This document shows positions 30,544 through 38,730 of a stretch of 64,000 nt of DNA, in pieces; positions within the stretch are counted from its first letter, which is position 1, and every line of letters starts with the position of its first letter. The notes under the pieces are model-generated. The model did not search any database. It had not been told where the DNA came from and saw only the letters and a list, made by a program, of their open reading frames with translations. The DNA comes from Streptomyces olindensis (GTDB taxonomy: Bacteria; Actinomycetota; Actinomycetes; Streptomycetales; Streptomycetaceae). The stretch lies in NCBI GenBank assembly GCA_000696115.1, contig JJOH01000094.1, positions 42,713-106,712 of the forward strand, in the 5' to 3' direction. A program made the position numbers and the translations under genes.

Positions 30544-32928
30544 ATGCCCGAGGCCCCGCGCCAGCACCACCCGACCGCACCGACCGACGAGGAACTGCGC
30601 ACGCTGGACGCGCACTGGCGGGCCGCCAACTTCCTGGCGGCCGGTCAGATCTACCTGCTGGCGAACCCGCTGCTGACCGAGCCGCTGCGGCCCGAGCACA
30701 TCAAGCCGCGGCTGCTGGGGCACTGGGGCACCTCGCCCGGCCTGAACCTCGTGTACACGCACCTCAACCGGGTGATCAGGAACCGGGGGCTGGACGCCCT
30801 GTGCATCTGGGGCCCGGGCCACGGCGGGCCGTCCGTGCTGGCCAACTCGTGGCTGGAGGGCAGCTACAGCGAGAAGTACCCCGACGTGTCGCGGGACGCG
30901 CAGGGCATGGGACTGCTCTTCCGCCAGTTCTCGTTCCCCGGCGGGGTGCCGAGCCATGTCGCCCCGGAGGTCCCGGGCTCGATCCACGAGGGTGGCGAAC
31001 TCGGCTACTCCCTCGCCCACGCCTACGGCGCCGCCCTGGACAACCCCGGCCTGCTGGTGGCCTGCGTGATCGGCGACGGCGAGGCGGAGACCGGCCCGCT
31101 CGCCGCGTCCTGGCACGCCAACAAGTTCCTCGACCCCGTCCACGACGGCGCCGTCCTGCCGATCCTGCACCTGAACGGCTACAAGATCGCCAACCCGACC
31201 GTGCTGTCCCGCCTGCCCGAGGAGGAACTCGACGCGCTGCTGCGCGGCTACGGCCACGAGCCGGTCCACGTCTGCGGCGACGACCCCGCGCAGGTGCACC
31301 GCGCCATGGCCCGGGCGATGGACACCGCGCTCGACCGCATCGCCGGGCTGCAGCGCGCCGCACGCGAGGAAGGCGTGGGCGAGCGCCCGCGCTGGCCGGT
31401 GATCGTGCTACGCACCCCGAAGGGCTGGACCGGCCCCGCCGAGGTGGATGGGCAGCCGGTGGAGAACACCTGGCGCTCCCACCAGGTGCCGCTGTCGGGC
31501 GTCCGTGACAACCCGGACCACCTGCGGCAGCTGGAGGCCTGGCTGCGCTCGTACCGGCCCGAGGAGCTGTTCGACGCCCAGGGCCGCCCGGTCGCCGACG
31601 TCCTGGCGCCGATCCCCGAGGGCACGCGCCGGCTGGGCGCCACGCCGCACGCCAACGGTGGACTGCTCGTGCGCGATCTGCCGGTCCCGTCCCTGGACGA
31701 CTTCGCCGTCCCCGTCGACAAACCGGGCACGACCCTGCATGAACCCACCCGCGTCCTGGGCGACCTGCTGGCCCGGGTCATGCGGGACACCGCCGACCGC
31801 CGGGACTTCCGCCTCGTCGGCCCGGACGAGACCGCCTCCAACCGGCTCCAGGCCGTCTTCGACGCCAGCGGCAAGACCTGGCAGGCCGGGACGCTGCCGG
31901 TGGACGAGCACCTGGACCGGCACGGCCGCGTGATGGAGATCCTCTCCGAACACCTCTGCCAGGGCTGGCTGGAGGGCTACCTCCTGACGGGCCGGCACGG
32001 GTTGTTCTCCTGCTACGAGGCGTTCGTGCACATCGTCGACTCGATGGTCAACCAGCACATCAAGTGGCTGCGCACCTCCCGTAGGCTGCCCTGGCGCGCC
32101 CCCATCCCCTCCCTGAACTACCTGCTGACCTCCCATGTGTGGCGGCAGGACCACAACGGCTTCTCCCACCAGGACCCCGGCTTCGTCGACCACGTCCTGA
32201 ACAAGAGCCCCGAGGTCGTCCGCGTCTATCTGCCGCCGGACGCCAACACCCTGCTGTCGGTGGCGGACCACGCGCTGCGCAGCCGCGACTACGTCAACGT
32301 GATCGTGGCCGGCAAGCAGCCCTGCTTCGACTGGCTGTCCATGGACGAGGCCCGGGTGCACTGCGCCCGCGGCGCCGGGATCTGGGAATGGGCGGGCACC
32401 GAGAACGGCGGTGAGCCCGACGTCGTCCTGGCCTGCGCCGGCGATGTCCCCACCCAGGAGACCCTGGCCGCCGCGCACCTGCTCCGGCGCCATCTGCCCG
32501 AGTTGTCCGTTCGCGTGGTGAACGTCGTCGACCTGGCCCGGCTGCTGCCCCGCGAGGAACACCCGCACGGCATGAACGACTTCGAGTACGACGGGCTGTT
32601 CACCGCCGACAAGCCGGTGATCTTCGCCTACCACGGCTACCCCTGGCTGATCCACCGTCTCGCCTACCGCCGCACCGGCCACCAGCACCTGCACGTACGC
32701 GGCTACAAGGAGGCCGGCACCACCACCACGCCGTTCGACATGGTCGTCCGCAACGACCTGGACCGCTACCGCCTGGTCATGGACGTCATCGACCGCGTCC
32801 CGGGCCTGGCGGTGCGCGCCACGGCCGTACGCCAGCGCATGGCCGACGCCCGCACCCGCCACCACGCGTGGATCCGCGAGCACGGCACCGACCTGCCCGA
32901 GGTCGCCGAGTGGAGCTGGAACGCCTGA
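30544..32928 (+). CDS. xfp: Phosphoketolase (xylulose-5-P/fructose-6-P)
   Basis: The 794-residue thiamine-diphosphate enzyme cleaves xylulose-5-phosphate (and often fructose-6-phosphate) to acetyl phosphate. GHWGTSPGLNLVYTHLNRVI, GPGHGGPSVLANSWLEGSYS and IGDGEAETGPLAASWHANKF (ThDP/Mg site) are diagnostic. The second half contains DETASNRL, GRHGLFSCYEAFVHIVDSMV and HQDPGF. Length fits the family (about 790-800). ATG 30544 follows CAGGGAGTCAGCC. No acetate kinase gene is adjacent. The 15-bp tandem array sits in its upstream region. Confidence 0.95.
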   Translation: MPEAPRQHHPTAPTDEELRTLDAHWRAANFLAAGQIYLLANPLLTEPLRPEHIKPRLLGHWGTSPGLNLVYTHLNRVIRNRGLDALCIWGPGHGGPSVLANSWLEGSYSEKYPDVSRDAQGMGLLFRQFSFPGGVPSHVAPEVPGSIHEGGELGYSLAHAYGAALDNPGLLVACVIGDGEAETGPLAASWHANKFLDPVHDGAVLPILHLNGYKIANPTVLSRLPEEELDALLRGYGHEPVHVCGDDPAQVHRAMARAMDTALDRIAGLQRAAREEGVGERPRWPVIVLRTPKGWTGPAEVDGQPVENTWRSHQVPLSGVRDNPDHLRQLEAWLRSYRPEELFDAQGRPVADVLAPIPEGTRRLGATPHANGGLLVRDLPVPSLDDFAVPVDKPGTTLHEPTRVLGDLLARVMRDTADRRDFRLVGPDETASNRLQAVFDASGKTWQAGTLPVDEHLDRHGRVMEILSEHLCQGWLEGYLLTGRHGLFSCYEAFVHIVDSMVNQHIKWLRTSRRLPWRAPIPSLNYLLTSHVWRQDHNGFSHQDPGFVDHVLNKSPEVVRVYLPPDANTLLSVADHALRSRDYVNVIVAGKQPCFDWLSMDEARVHCARGAGIWEWAGTENGGEPDVVLACAGDVPTQETLAAAHLLRRHLPELSVRVVNVVDLARLLPREEHPHGMNDFEYDGLFTADKPVIFAYHGYPWLIHRLAYRRTGHQHLHVRGYKEAGTTTTPFDMVVRNDLDRYRLVMDVIDRVPGLAVRATAVRQRMADARTRHHAWIREHGTDLPEVAEWSWNA

Positions 32929-33000
32929 GCCGCGAGGGACGTCCTATGAGCCGGTAGGCTTCCCGGGGCACGCAGGGAAGCACAGGGAAAGGATCCGGCG

Positions 33001-33639
33001 TTGCACGTCCAGGAGTGGCTCGAAACCGTACCCGCGGTGGCCGTCTACGCACTGGTGGGAGTGGTCATCGGCCTGGAGAGCCTGGGCATCCCGCTGCCGG
33101 GCGAGATCATCCTCGTCTCCTCCGCGCTGCTCGCCTCCCAGCACGGCGACATCGACCCGGTCGTCCTCGGCGCCAGCGCCACGGCCGGCGCGATCATCGG
33201 CGACTCCATCGGCTACGCCATCGGCCGCAGGGGCGGGCGGCCCCTGCTGGCCTGGCTGGGCAAGAAGTTCCCCAAGCACTTCAGCGAGGGCCACATCGCC
33301 ACCGCCGAGCGCTCCTTCGAGAAGTGGGGCATGTGGGCCGTCTTCTTCGGCCGCTTCGTCGCCCTGCTCCGCATCTTCGCGGGCCCCCTCGCCGGTGTGC
33401 TCCGCATGCCGTACTGGAAGTTCCTCATCGCCAACGTCCTCGGCGGCATCCTCTGGGCCGGCGGCACGACAGCGGTCATCTACTACGTCGGCATCGTCGC
33501 CGAGTCCTGGCTGAAGCGCTTCTCGTGGCTGGGCCTCGTGGCGGCGGTCCTCGTCGGTGTGACGTCCATGCTGGTGCTCAAGCGCAAGGCGAAGAAGGCG
33601 GGCGAGAACCGCGAAGTGGCAGAACCACAGGTTCCCTAG
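33001..33639 (+). CDS. DedA family membrane protein
   Basis: The 212-residue protein starts at TTG 33001, 7 nt after AAAGGA. GVVIGLESLGIPLPGEIILV (about 18-37) and GASATAGAIIGDSIGYAIGR with FGRFVALLRIFAGPLAGVLR are the DedA signature, including the Glu/Asp and Arg residues. DedA proteins support membrane potential, undecaprenyl-phosphate recycling and drug tolerance. The C-terminal tail is Lys/Arg-rich. It converges with the carbonic anhydrase-like gene. Confidence 0.9.
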   Translation: MHVQEWLETVPAVAVYALVGVVIGLESLGIPLPGEIILVSSALLASQHGDIDPVVLGASATAGAIIGDSIGYAIGRRGGRPLLAWLGKKFPKHFSEGHIATAERSFEKWGMWAVFFGRFVALLRIFAGPLAGVLRMPYWKFLIANVLGGILWAGGTTAVIYYVGIVAESWLKRFSWLGLVAAVLVGVTSMLVLKRKAKKAGENREVAEPQVP

Positions 33640-33645
33640 GGGCTC

Positions 33646-34173
33646 CTACGCGTGCACCTCCCGGTGCGCCTTCGCCAACTCGGCGTACATCGTGCCGTTG
33701 AGGGTGACCCCCTGCCGCTCCTCCTCCGACAGCTCCCGCCGGACCTTCGCGGGGACGCCCGCCACCAGGGACCCGGGCGGTACGACCATCCCCTGCGGCA
33801 CCAACGCCTGCGCGGCGACCAGCGACCCGGCTCCGATCACGGCCCCGTTCAGGACGGTCGCCCCCATGCCGATGAGGCAGTCGTCCTCGACCGTCGCCCC
33901 GTGCACCACCGCGTTGTGCCCGATGGACACCCGCTCGCCCACCGTCACCGGAAAACCCGGGTCGGCGTGGAGCGTGCAGTTGTCCTGCACGTTGCTGCTG
34001 GCCCCGACGGAGATCGACTCGACGTCGCCGCGCAGTACGGCCCCGTACCAGACGCTCGCGCCGACGCCCAGCGTCACGCCCCCGATCACCGACGCCGTGG
34101 GCGCCACGAACGCCGTTTCGTCGATCTCCGGCTCACGGCCGCCGATCCCCGTGATCATCGCCCGCTGACCCAT
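33646..34173 (-). CDS. Gamma-class carbonic anhydrase family protein
   Basis: ATG 34173 (MGQRAMITGIGGREPEIDET) follows GGAGGCGGAC; ATG 34185 is upstream in frame. The 175-residue protein is a left-handed beta-helix with repeated hexapeptides. Three His ligands of the zinc/iron site are present: NCTLHAD, and the SIGHNAVVHGA pair. Gamma-CA-like proteins hydrate CO2 as trimers, though many bacterial members are inactive or have other acyl-transfer-like roles. Confidence 0.88.
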   Translation of the reverse strand: MGQRAMITGIGGREPEIDETAFVAPTASVIGGVTLGVGASVWYGAVLRGDVESISVGASSNVQDNCTLHADPGFPVTVGERVSIGHNAVVHGATVEDDCLIGMGATVLNGAVIGAGSLVAAQALVPQGMVVPPGSLVAGVPAKVRRELSEEERQGVTLNGTMYAELAKAHREVHA

Positions 34174-34284
34174 GTCCGCCTCCATAACGTCGTCGACAAC
34201 GCGCAAACCGTACGCCACCCGATGGGGCGAAGATCACAGGCCTCCGACGCCGCGGGGTGAGCTACCGCTGAGTACGGTGAGCGG

Positions 34285-35082
34285 GTGCCGAAGCGCAAGA
34301 ACACGTTCTCATCCTGGCGACGGGGCCTCGCGCAGCGCGCCGTCCACGCCGGCTGGGCCTGGGTGCAGCGGACGGGGTCGGTCACGGCCGAGCACCCCGG
34401 GCGCTACCGGTTCGGCGCGATGGGAACAGGTACCAGGCTCGCCTTCCCGCTCGGCACGGTCTTCGGCGAACCCTGGATCCACCTCGGCTCCCACTGCATC
34501 ATCGGCGAGCAGGTCACGCTCACCGCGGGCCTGATGCCCGACCTCGACCTCGGTCCGGACCCGATCCTGCGCCTCGGCGACGGCGTGGTCCTCGGCCGCG
34601 GCAGCCACGTCATCGCCGACACCACGGTCACCATCGGCAGCGACTGCTACTTCGGCCCGTACGTCTACGTCACGTCCACGAACCACTCCTACGACGACCC
34701 CCACGAGCCGATCGGGAAGCAGTGGCCGCGGATGGAGCCGGTGGAGATCGGACCCGGCTGCTGGATCGGCACCGGCGCGGTGATCCTGCCGGGGGCCCGG
34801 ATCGGGCGGAACGTGGTGGTGGCCGCGGGCGCGGTCGTCCGGGGCGTGGTGCCCGACCACGCGGTGGTGGCGGGGGCGCCGGCGCGTGTCGTCCGCCGCT
34901 GGACCCCCGCCGACGGCTGGCAGCCGCCGCTGCGCACCCCGCCGCCGGTCCCCATCCCGGAGGGCGTCACCCCCGAGCAGTTGCGCGCGCTGTCCGGGCT
35001 GGACGAGGAGACGGCGGCGCGGCTCGCCGAGCTGGACGGGGAGGCGGCGGCCCGGCTCGCGGAGCTGGAACCGGGATCCTGA
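34285..35082 (+). CDS. Left-handed beta-helix acyltransferase
   Basis: The 265-residue protein (GTG 34285) has hexapeptide repeats: LGSHCIIGEQVTLTAG, VVLGRGSHVIADTTVTIGSD, VYVTSTNHSYDDPHEPIGKQ (with the catalytic-type His of maltose/serine-acetyltransferase relatives), then IGPGCWIGTGAVILPGARIG. It is expected to transfer an acetyl or succinyl group to a sugar or small molecule as a trimer. The C-terminal 35 residues hold a duplicated ETAARLAELDGEAAARLAEL motif, probably helical. No adjacent glycosyltransferase indicates the substrate. Confidence 0.85.
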   Translation: MPKRKNTFSSWRRGLAQRAVHAGWAWVQRTGSVTAEHPGRYRFGAMGTGTRLAFPLGTVFGEPWIHLGSHCIIGEQVTLTAGLMPDLDLGPDPILRLGDGVVLGRGSHVIADTTVTIGSDCYFGPYVYVTSTNHSYDDPHEPIGKQWPRMEPVEIGPGCWIGTGAVILPGARIGRNVVVAAGAVVRGVVPDHAVVAGAPARVVRRWTPADGWQPPLRTPPPVPIPEGVTPEQLRALSGLDEETAARLAELDGEAAARLAELEPGS

Positions 35083-35092
35083 ACCGCCGGGT

Positions 35093-35950
35093 TCAGCCCG
35101 ACGCGAGCAGGACCGTTCCGACCAGGGCCAGCCCCGCGCCCGCCGCCTGCACCGCCCGCAGCCGTTCGCGCAGGACGCCGCGCGCGGCCACGGCCGTCAC
35201 CACCGGGTAGAGGGAGGCGAGCACGGCGGCGACGGTGACCGGGCCGTGCTGCGCGGCGATCGCGTAGGTGCCGTTCGCGGCGACGTCCGCCAGACCGACA
35301 AAGGCGAGCGCCGGCAGGGAGCGCCAGGGGAAGCCGTCCGCGGGAAGGGCGGGAGCCCCGCGCCGCACCGACACGTACAGCGCGAGTCCGCCGGCCGCCA
35401 CGTTCGTCACCCGCTGCACGAACAGCGCGAGGAACAGTCCCGTCAGCGTCGTCGACGCCTCGGCGATCAGCGCCATCACCGCGCCGAAGCCGAACGCCGC
35501 GAGGAGGGTCAGGACGACGGCCTGGCGCTGGACGGGCGCCCCGCGGAACTGCGGGCCGCCGGCGAGGCAGACACCGGCCACGGCGACAAGGATGCCGACG
35601 AACTGCAGCAGGCCCGGGCGCTCGCCCAGCACCAGCCCCACCCCGACGGGCACGGCGACGCCGATCGAGCCCAGCGGCGAGACCACACCCATCGGCCCCA
35701 GCGCGAGCGCCTTGTAGAACGCCAGCATCGCCACGGGCCCTACGAGCCCGGCGGTCACGGCGAACCACAGCTGCGGTCCCGCCTCGCTCCAGCCGCCGGT
35801 CGCCACCACGACGGCGCCGAGCACGACCACCGCGATCGACTGCGAGACCACGACCACCGTCAGCGCGGGCGTGCGCCGGGTCAGCAGTCCGCCGCCGAAG
35901 TCGGCCAGTCCCCACAGCAGGCTGGTGGCCAGGGCGAAGAGCGCTGTCAT
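35093..35950 (-). CDS. EamA/DMT family transporter
   Basis: The 285-residue protein has ten hydrophobic segments in two homologous EamA halves: MTALFALATSLLWGLADFGG, AMLAFYKALALGPMGVVSPL, then ALAFVGLADVAANGTYAIAA and VAAVLASLYPVVTAVAARGV. Drug/metabolite transporters of this type export amino acids or metabolites. It diverges from an XRE-cupin regulator that probably controls it through the inverted repeat in the gap. Confidence 0.88.
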   Translation of the reverse strand: MTALFALATSLLWGLADFGGGLLTRRTPALTVVVVSQSIAVVVLGAVVVATGGWSEAGPQLWFAVTAGLVGPVAMLAFYKALALGPMGVVSPLGSIGVAVPVGVGLVLGERPGLLQFVGILVAVAGVCLAGGPQFRGAPVQRQAVVLTLLAAFGFGAVMALIAEASTTLTGLFLALFVQRVTNVAAGGLALYVSVRRGAPALPADGFPWRSLPALAFVGLADVAANGTYAIAAQHGPVTVAAVLASLYPVVTAVAARGVLRERLRAVQAAGAGLALVGTVLLASG

Positions 35951-36009
35951 GGGGTGGATGCCTCGCAGTACAGTTCAGTGAACGATCAGGTCAACCACAC
36001 CATAGTGCG

Positions 36010-36034
36010 TTCTGTTGCACTGTGTCATACAGAA
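36010..36034. promoter_or_regulatory. Inverted repeat before the XRE-cupin gene
   Basis: TTCTGT (36010-36015) and ACAGAA (36029-36034) form a 6-bp inverted repeat separated by 13 nt, 13 nt upstream of the XRE-cupin start and about 60 nt from the EamA start. It suits an HTH dimer contacting one DNA face. Confidence 0.4.
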
Positions 36035-36047
36035 TATTGGACGGAAT

Positions 36048-36620
36048 GTGTCGGACCTCGACCTGTTGACCCAGTCCCTGGCGCGCAGCGTCAAGCACTG
36101 GCGCGCGGTGCGCGGCTTCACCCTGGACGTGCTCGCCGCCCGGGCGGGCGTCAGCCGCGGCATGCTCATCCAGATCGAGCAGGCCCGCACCAACCCCAGC
36201 CTCGGCACCGTCGTCAAGATCGGCGACGCCCTCGGCGTCAGCATCACCACCCTGCTCGACTACGAACAGGGCCCGCACGTGCACATCGTCCCCGCGGACC
36301 AGGCCGTACGGCTGTGGCACACCGACGCCGGCAGCTACAACCGGCTCCTCGCGGGCACGGAGGCGCCCGGCCCGCTGGAGATGTGGGACTGGCGGCTCAT
36401 GCCCGGCGAGAGCAGCCAGTCCGACCCGCACCCCGCCGGCACGATCGAACTGCTGCACGTCACGGCGGGGGAACTGACGCTCACCGTCGACGGGGTCGAG
36501 CACCGCGTCCCGGCGGGCGCGAGCGTCCACTTCGAGGCCAACGTCCCGCACACGTACGGCAACACCGGCGAGGCGCCCATGGAGATGGTCATGGCCGTCT
36601 CGGTGCCGCCCGTGCCCTGA
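36048..36620 (+). CDS. XRE-family regulator with C-terminal cupin domain
   Basis: From GTG 36048 the 190-residue protein has an N-terminal HTH_3 (KHWRAVRGFTLDVLAARAGV SRGMLIQIEQARTNPSL split around residue 40) and a C-terminal cupin (GTIELLHVTAGELTLTVDGV, then GASVHFEANVPHTYGNTG). Such proteins sense a small molecule in the cupin and control divergent transporters or catabolic genes; the divergent EamA exporter is the obvious target. An earlier in-frame ATG at 36015 would start inside the inverted repeat. Confidence 0.88.
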   Translation: MSDLDLLTQSLARSVKHWRAVRGFTLDVLAARAGVSRGMLIQIEQARTNPSLGTVVKIGDALGVSITTLLDYEQGPHVHIVPADQAVRLWHTDAGSYNRLLAGTEAPGPLEMWDWRLMPGESSQSDPHPAGTIELLHVTAGELTLTVDGVEHRVPAGASVHFEANVPHTYGNTGEAPMEMVMAVSVPPVP

Positions 36621-36664
36621 GACGCCCCGGCCCGAGGACGGCCCCGAGTTGTTAGCGTGCGGTC

Positions 36665-37222
36665 ATGCGCGCACCCATCGGACACTTCGACAACGCCCGT
36701 CCCGCCCCCGACTGCCTCGGCGAACTCACCGGCCCGGTCGCCGACGCCGTGCGCCACTGGGCGGGCAGCGTCCCCGCCGAGCAGATCGTCTACGTCGACA
36801 CCGACCCGGAGTGGGCCGACACCGCGACGTTCCTGGAGCACTACGGTCCGGAACTGCTGGGACAGTCGGCGAACTGCGTGGTGGTCGCGGGCAGGCGCGC
36901 CGGTGAGACCACGCTCGCCGCGTGCGTCGTGCTGTCCGCCACCCGGGTCGACGTGAACGGCGTCGTCCGCCGTCACCTCGGTGTCCGCAAGGCCTCGTTC
37001 GCCTCGATGGACACGGCGACCGGCGAGACCGGCATGGAGTACGGCGGGATCACCCCGCTCGGACTGCCCGGCGACTGGCCCGTCCTGGTCGACGCGGCCG
37101 TCACCGACCTGCCCTACGTCCTCGTCGGCAGCGGCCGACGACGCGGCAAGCTCCTGGTCCCGGGCAAGGCCCTCGCGGAACTGCCGGGCGCGGTGGTGCT
37201 GGAGGGGCTCGGAGTCGCCTGA
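36665..37222 (+). CDS. YbaK/EbsC family (aminoacyl-tRNA deacylase-like) protein
   Basis: The 185-residue protein has the YbaK/ProX editing fold: QSANCVVVAGRRAGETTLAA, RRHLGVRKASFASMDTATGE and GMEYGGITPLGLPGDWPVLV; the Lys in GVRKASF is where free-standing editing enzymes have their essential lysine. It may hydrolyse mischarged tRNA (for example Cys- or Ala-tRNAPro). It ends 1 nt before the convergent CDF gene. Confidence 0.87.
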   Translation: MRAPIGHFDNARPAPDCLGELTGPVADAVRHWAGSVPAEQIVYVDTDPEWADTATFLEHYGPELLGQSANCVVVAGRRAGETTLAACVVLSATRVDVNGVVRRHLGVRKASFASMDTATGETGMEYGGITPLGLPGDWPVLVDAAVTDLPYVLVGSGRRRGKLLVPGKALAELPGAVVLEGLGVA

Positions 37223-37223
37223 G

Positions 37224-38279
37224 CTACGCCGCCGCGTGGTGGGCCAGCGGCAGGTGCGGGTCGGCCTCGCCGGGGGACGCTTCCGGATCGGCGTGGACCA
37301 GGGCCGCCGTCAGGCGCGGTACGGCGTGCAGCAGCGCGTGCTCGGCGTCGACGGCGATGCGGTGCGCCTCGCGTACCGTCGCCTCCCCGTCGACCACGAC
37401 GGCCACCTCGGCGCGCAGCCGGTGCCCGATCCAGCGCAGCCGCAGCTCGCCCACCCCCCGCACCCCCGGGACCTCGGTCAGGGCCCGCTCGGCCCGGTCC
37501 ACCAGGGCCGGGTCGACCGCGTCCAGCACCCGCCGGAACACCTCCCGTGCCGCGTCCCGCAGCACCAGGACGATCGCCGCGGTGATCGCCAGGCCGACGA
37601 TCGGGTCCGCCAGTTGCCACCCCAGGGCGGATCCGCCCGCGCCCAGCAGCACGGCCAGTGAGGTGAAACCGTCGGTGCGGGCGTGCAGCCCGTCGGCGAC
37701 CAGCGCCGCCGAGCCGATCGCACGGCCGACCCGGATGCGGTAGCGGGCCACCCACTCGTTGCCCGCGAACCCGACGAGGGCCGCCACGGCGACCGCCGGG
37801 ACGTGCGCGACCGGCCGCGGGTCGAGGAGGCGGTCGATCGCCGCCCACCCCGCGAAGGCCGCCGACGCGGCGATGGTCAGCACGATCACCAGGCCCGCGA
37901 GATCCTCGGCCCGCCCGTAGCCGTAGGTGAAGCGGCGGGTCGCCGCGCGCCGGCCCAGCACGAAGGCGATCCCCAGCGGCACGGCGGTCAGCGCGTCCGC
38001 CGCGTTGTGCACCGTGTCCCCGAGCAGCGCCACCGAGCCGGAGACGGCCACCACGACCGCCTGCGCCAGCGCCGTCACGCCGAGCACGGCGAGCGAGACC
38101 CAGAGCGCCCGCATCCCGCGGGCCGAGGACTCCAACGCGGAGTCGACCTTGTCGGCCGTCTGGTGCGAGTGCGGGGTGAGGAGGTGGGCCAGTCGATGCC
38201 GCAGGCCGTGCCGACGGCTGTGGGAGTGCTCGTGCCGGGAGTGCTCGTGCCGGGAGTGCTCGTGCCGGTGGTCGCTCAC
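37224..38279 (-). CDS. Cation diffusion facilitator (CDF) metal exporter with His-rich N-terminus
   Basis: GTG 38279 follows GGAAGGGGATCCAC, which favours it over the GTG at 38315. The 351-residue protein starts with a histidine repeat (SDHRHEHSRHEHSRHEHSHS), encoded by three 15-bp DNA repeats. Six membrane segments follow, with the metal sites HNAADALTA (HxxxD) and ADGLHARTDGFTS (DxxxxxxxD type), and a cytosolic ferredoxin-like C-terminal domain. It exports Zn, Co, Cd or Ni. The divergent ArsR gene and operator imply metal-responsive control. Confidence 0.92.
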   Translation of the reverse strand: MSDHRHEHSRHEHSRHEHSHSRRHGLRHRLAHLLTPHSHQTADKVDSALESSARGMRALWVSLAVLGVTALAQAVVVAVSGSVALLGDTVHNAADALTAVPLGIAFVLGRRAATRRFTYGYGRAEDLAGLVIVLTIAASAAFAGWAAIDRLLDPRPVAHVPAVAVAALVGFAGNEWVARYRIRVGRAIGSAALVADGLHARTDGFTSLAVLLGAGGSALGWQLADPIVGLAITAAIVLVLRDAAREVFRRVLDAVDPALVDRAERALTEVPGVRGVGELRLRWIGHRLRAEVAVVVDGEATVREAHRIAVDAEHALLHAVPRLTAALVHADPEASPGEADPHLPLAHHAAA

Positions 38280-38334
38280 GTGGATCCCCTTCCGGTGCGC
38301 GGAGTGGACGTGCACACGCCCATGGCGCCATTAT

Positions 38335-38350
38335 GTGCGTATGAGCGCAC
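38335..38350. promoter_or_regulatory. ArsR operator candidate between CDF and ArsR genes
   Basis: GTGCG-TATGAG-CGCAC is a perfect 5-6-5 inverted repeat that overlaps the first codons of the ArsR gene, with more ATG/TGCGCA-rich half-sites just downstream. Placement over the start fits autorepression and suggests a leaderless or very short leader transcript. Confidence 0.45.
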
Positions 38351-38700
38351 GCATGCACCTGTCATCTGCGCACGATGCGCATCCGCGCACACCCGGCGAG
38401 GAGCAGTTCGCGCTCGCCGCCGAACTCCTCGCCCTGCTCGGCGACCGCACCCGGCTCGCCCTGCTGCACGCCCTGGCCGGGGGAGAGGCCGACGTCACGA
38501 CCCTCACGGAGGCGTGCGGCGCCGCACGGCCGGCCGTCAGCCAGCACCTGGCGCGCCTGCGCCTGGCGGGCCTGGTGAACACGCGCAAGGAGGGCCGCCG
38601 GGTGATCTACTCACTCCGGGACGGCCATCTGCGCCGGCTCGTCGACGAGGCGCTGAACGTGGCCGACCACCGACTGAGCGACCGCCCCCCGCACGACTGA
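38341..38700 (+). CDS. ArsR/SmtB-family metalloregulator
   Basis: The 119-residue protein (ATG 38341; ATG 38353 is alternative) has the ArsR winged helix: LALLGDRTRLALLHALAGGE, EACGAARPAVSQHLARLRLA as recognition helix, and GLVNTRKEGRRVIYSLRDGH as wing. The N-terminal HLSSAHDAHPRTPGE and C-terminal DHRLSDRPPHD ends are histidine-containing, suggesting a CmtR/NmtR/KmtR-like site at the termini. It probably represses the divergent CDF exporter until metal binds. Confidence 0.9.
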   Translation: MSARMHLSSAHDAHPRTPGEEQFALAAELLALLGDRTRLALLHALAGGEADVTTLTEACGAARPAVSQHLARLRLAGLVNTRKEGRRVIYSLRDGHLRRLVDEALNVADHRLSDRPPHD

Positions 38701-38730
38701 GGCTGAGCGACAGCCTCCGGCACAACTGAG

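Noticed and set aside
29740..32928. 1062-codon version of phosphoketolase with an N-terminal extension
   Set aside because: The extension is out-of-frame GH3 remnant and the 15-bp repeat; ATG 30544 has a ribosome-binding site and gives the family length.
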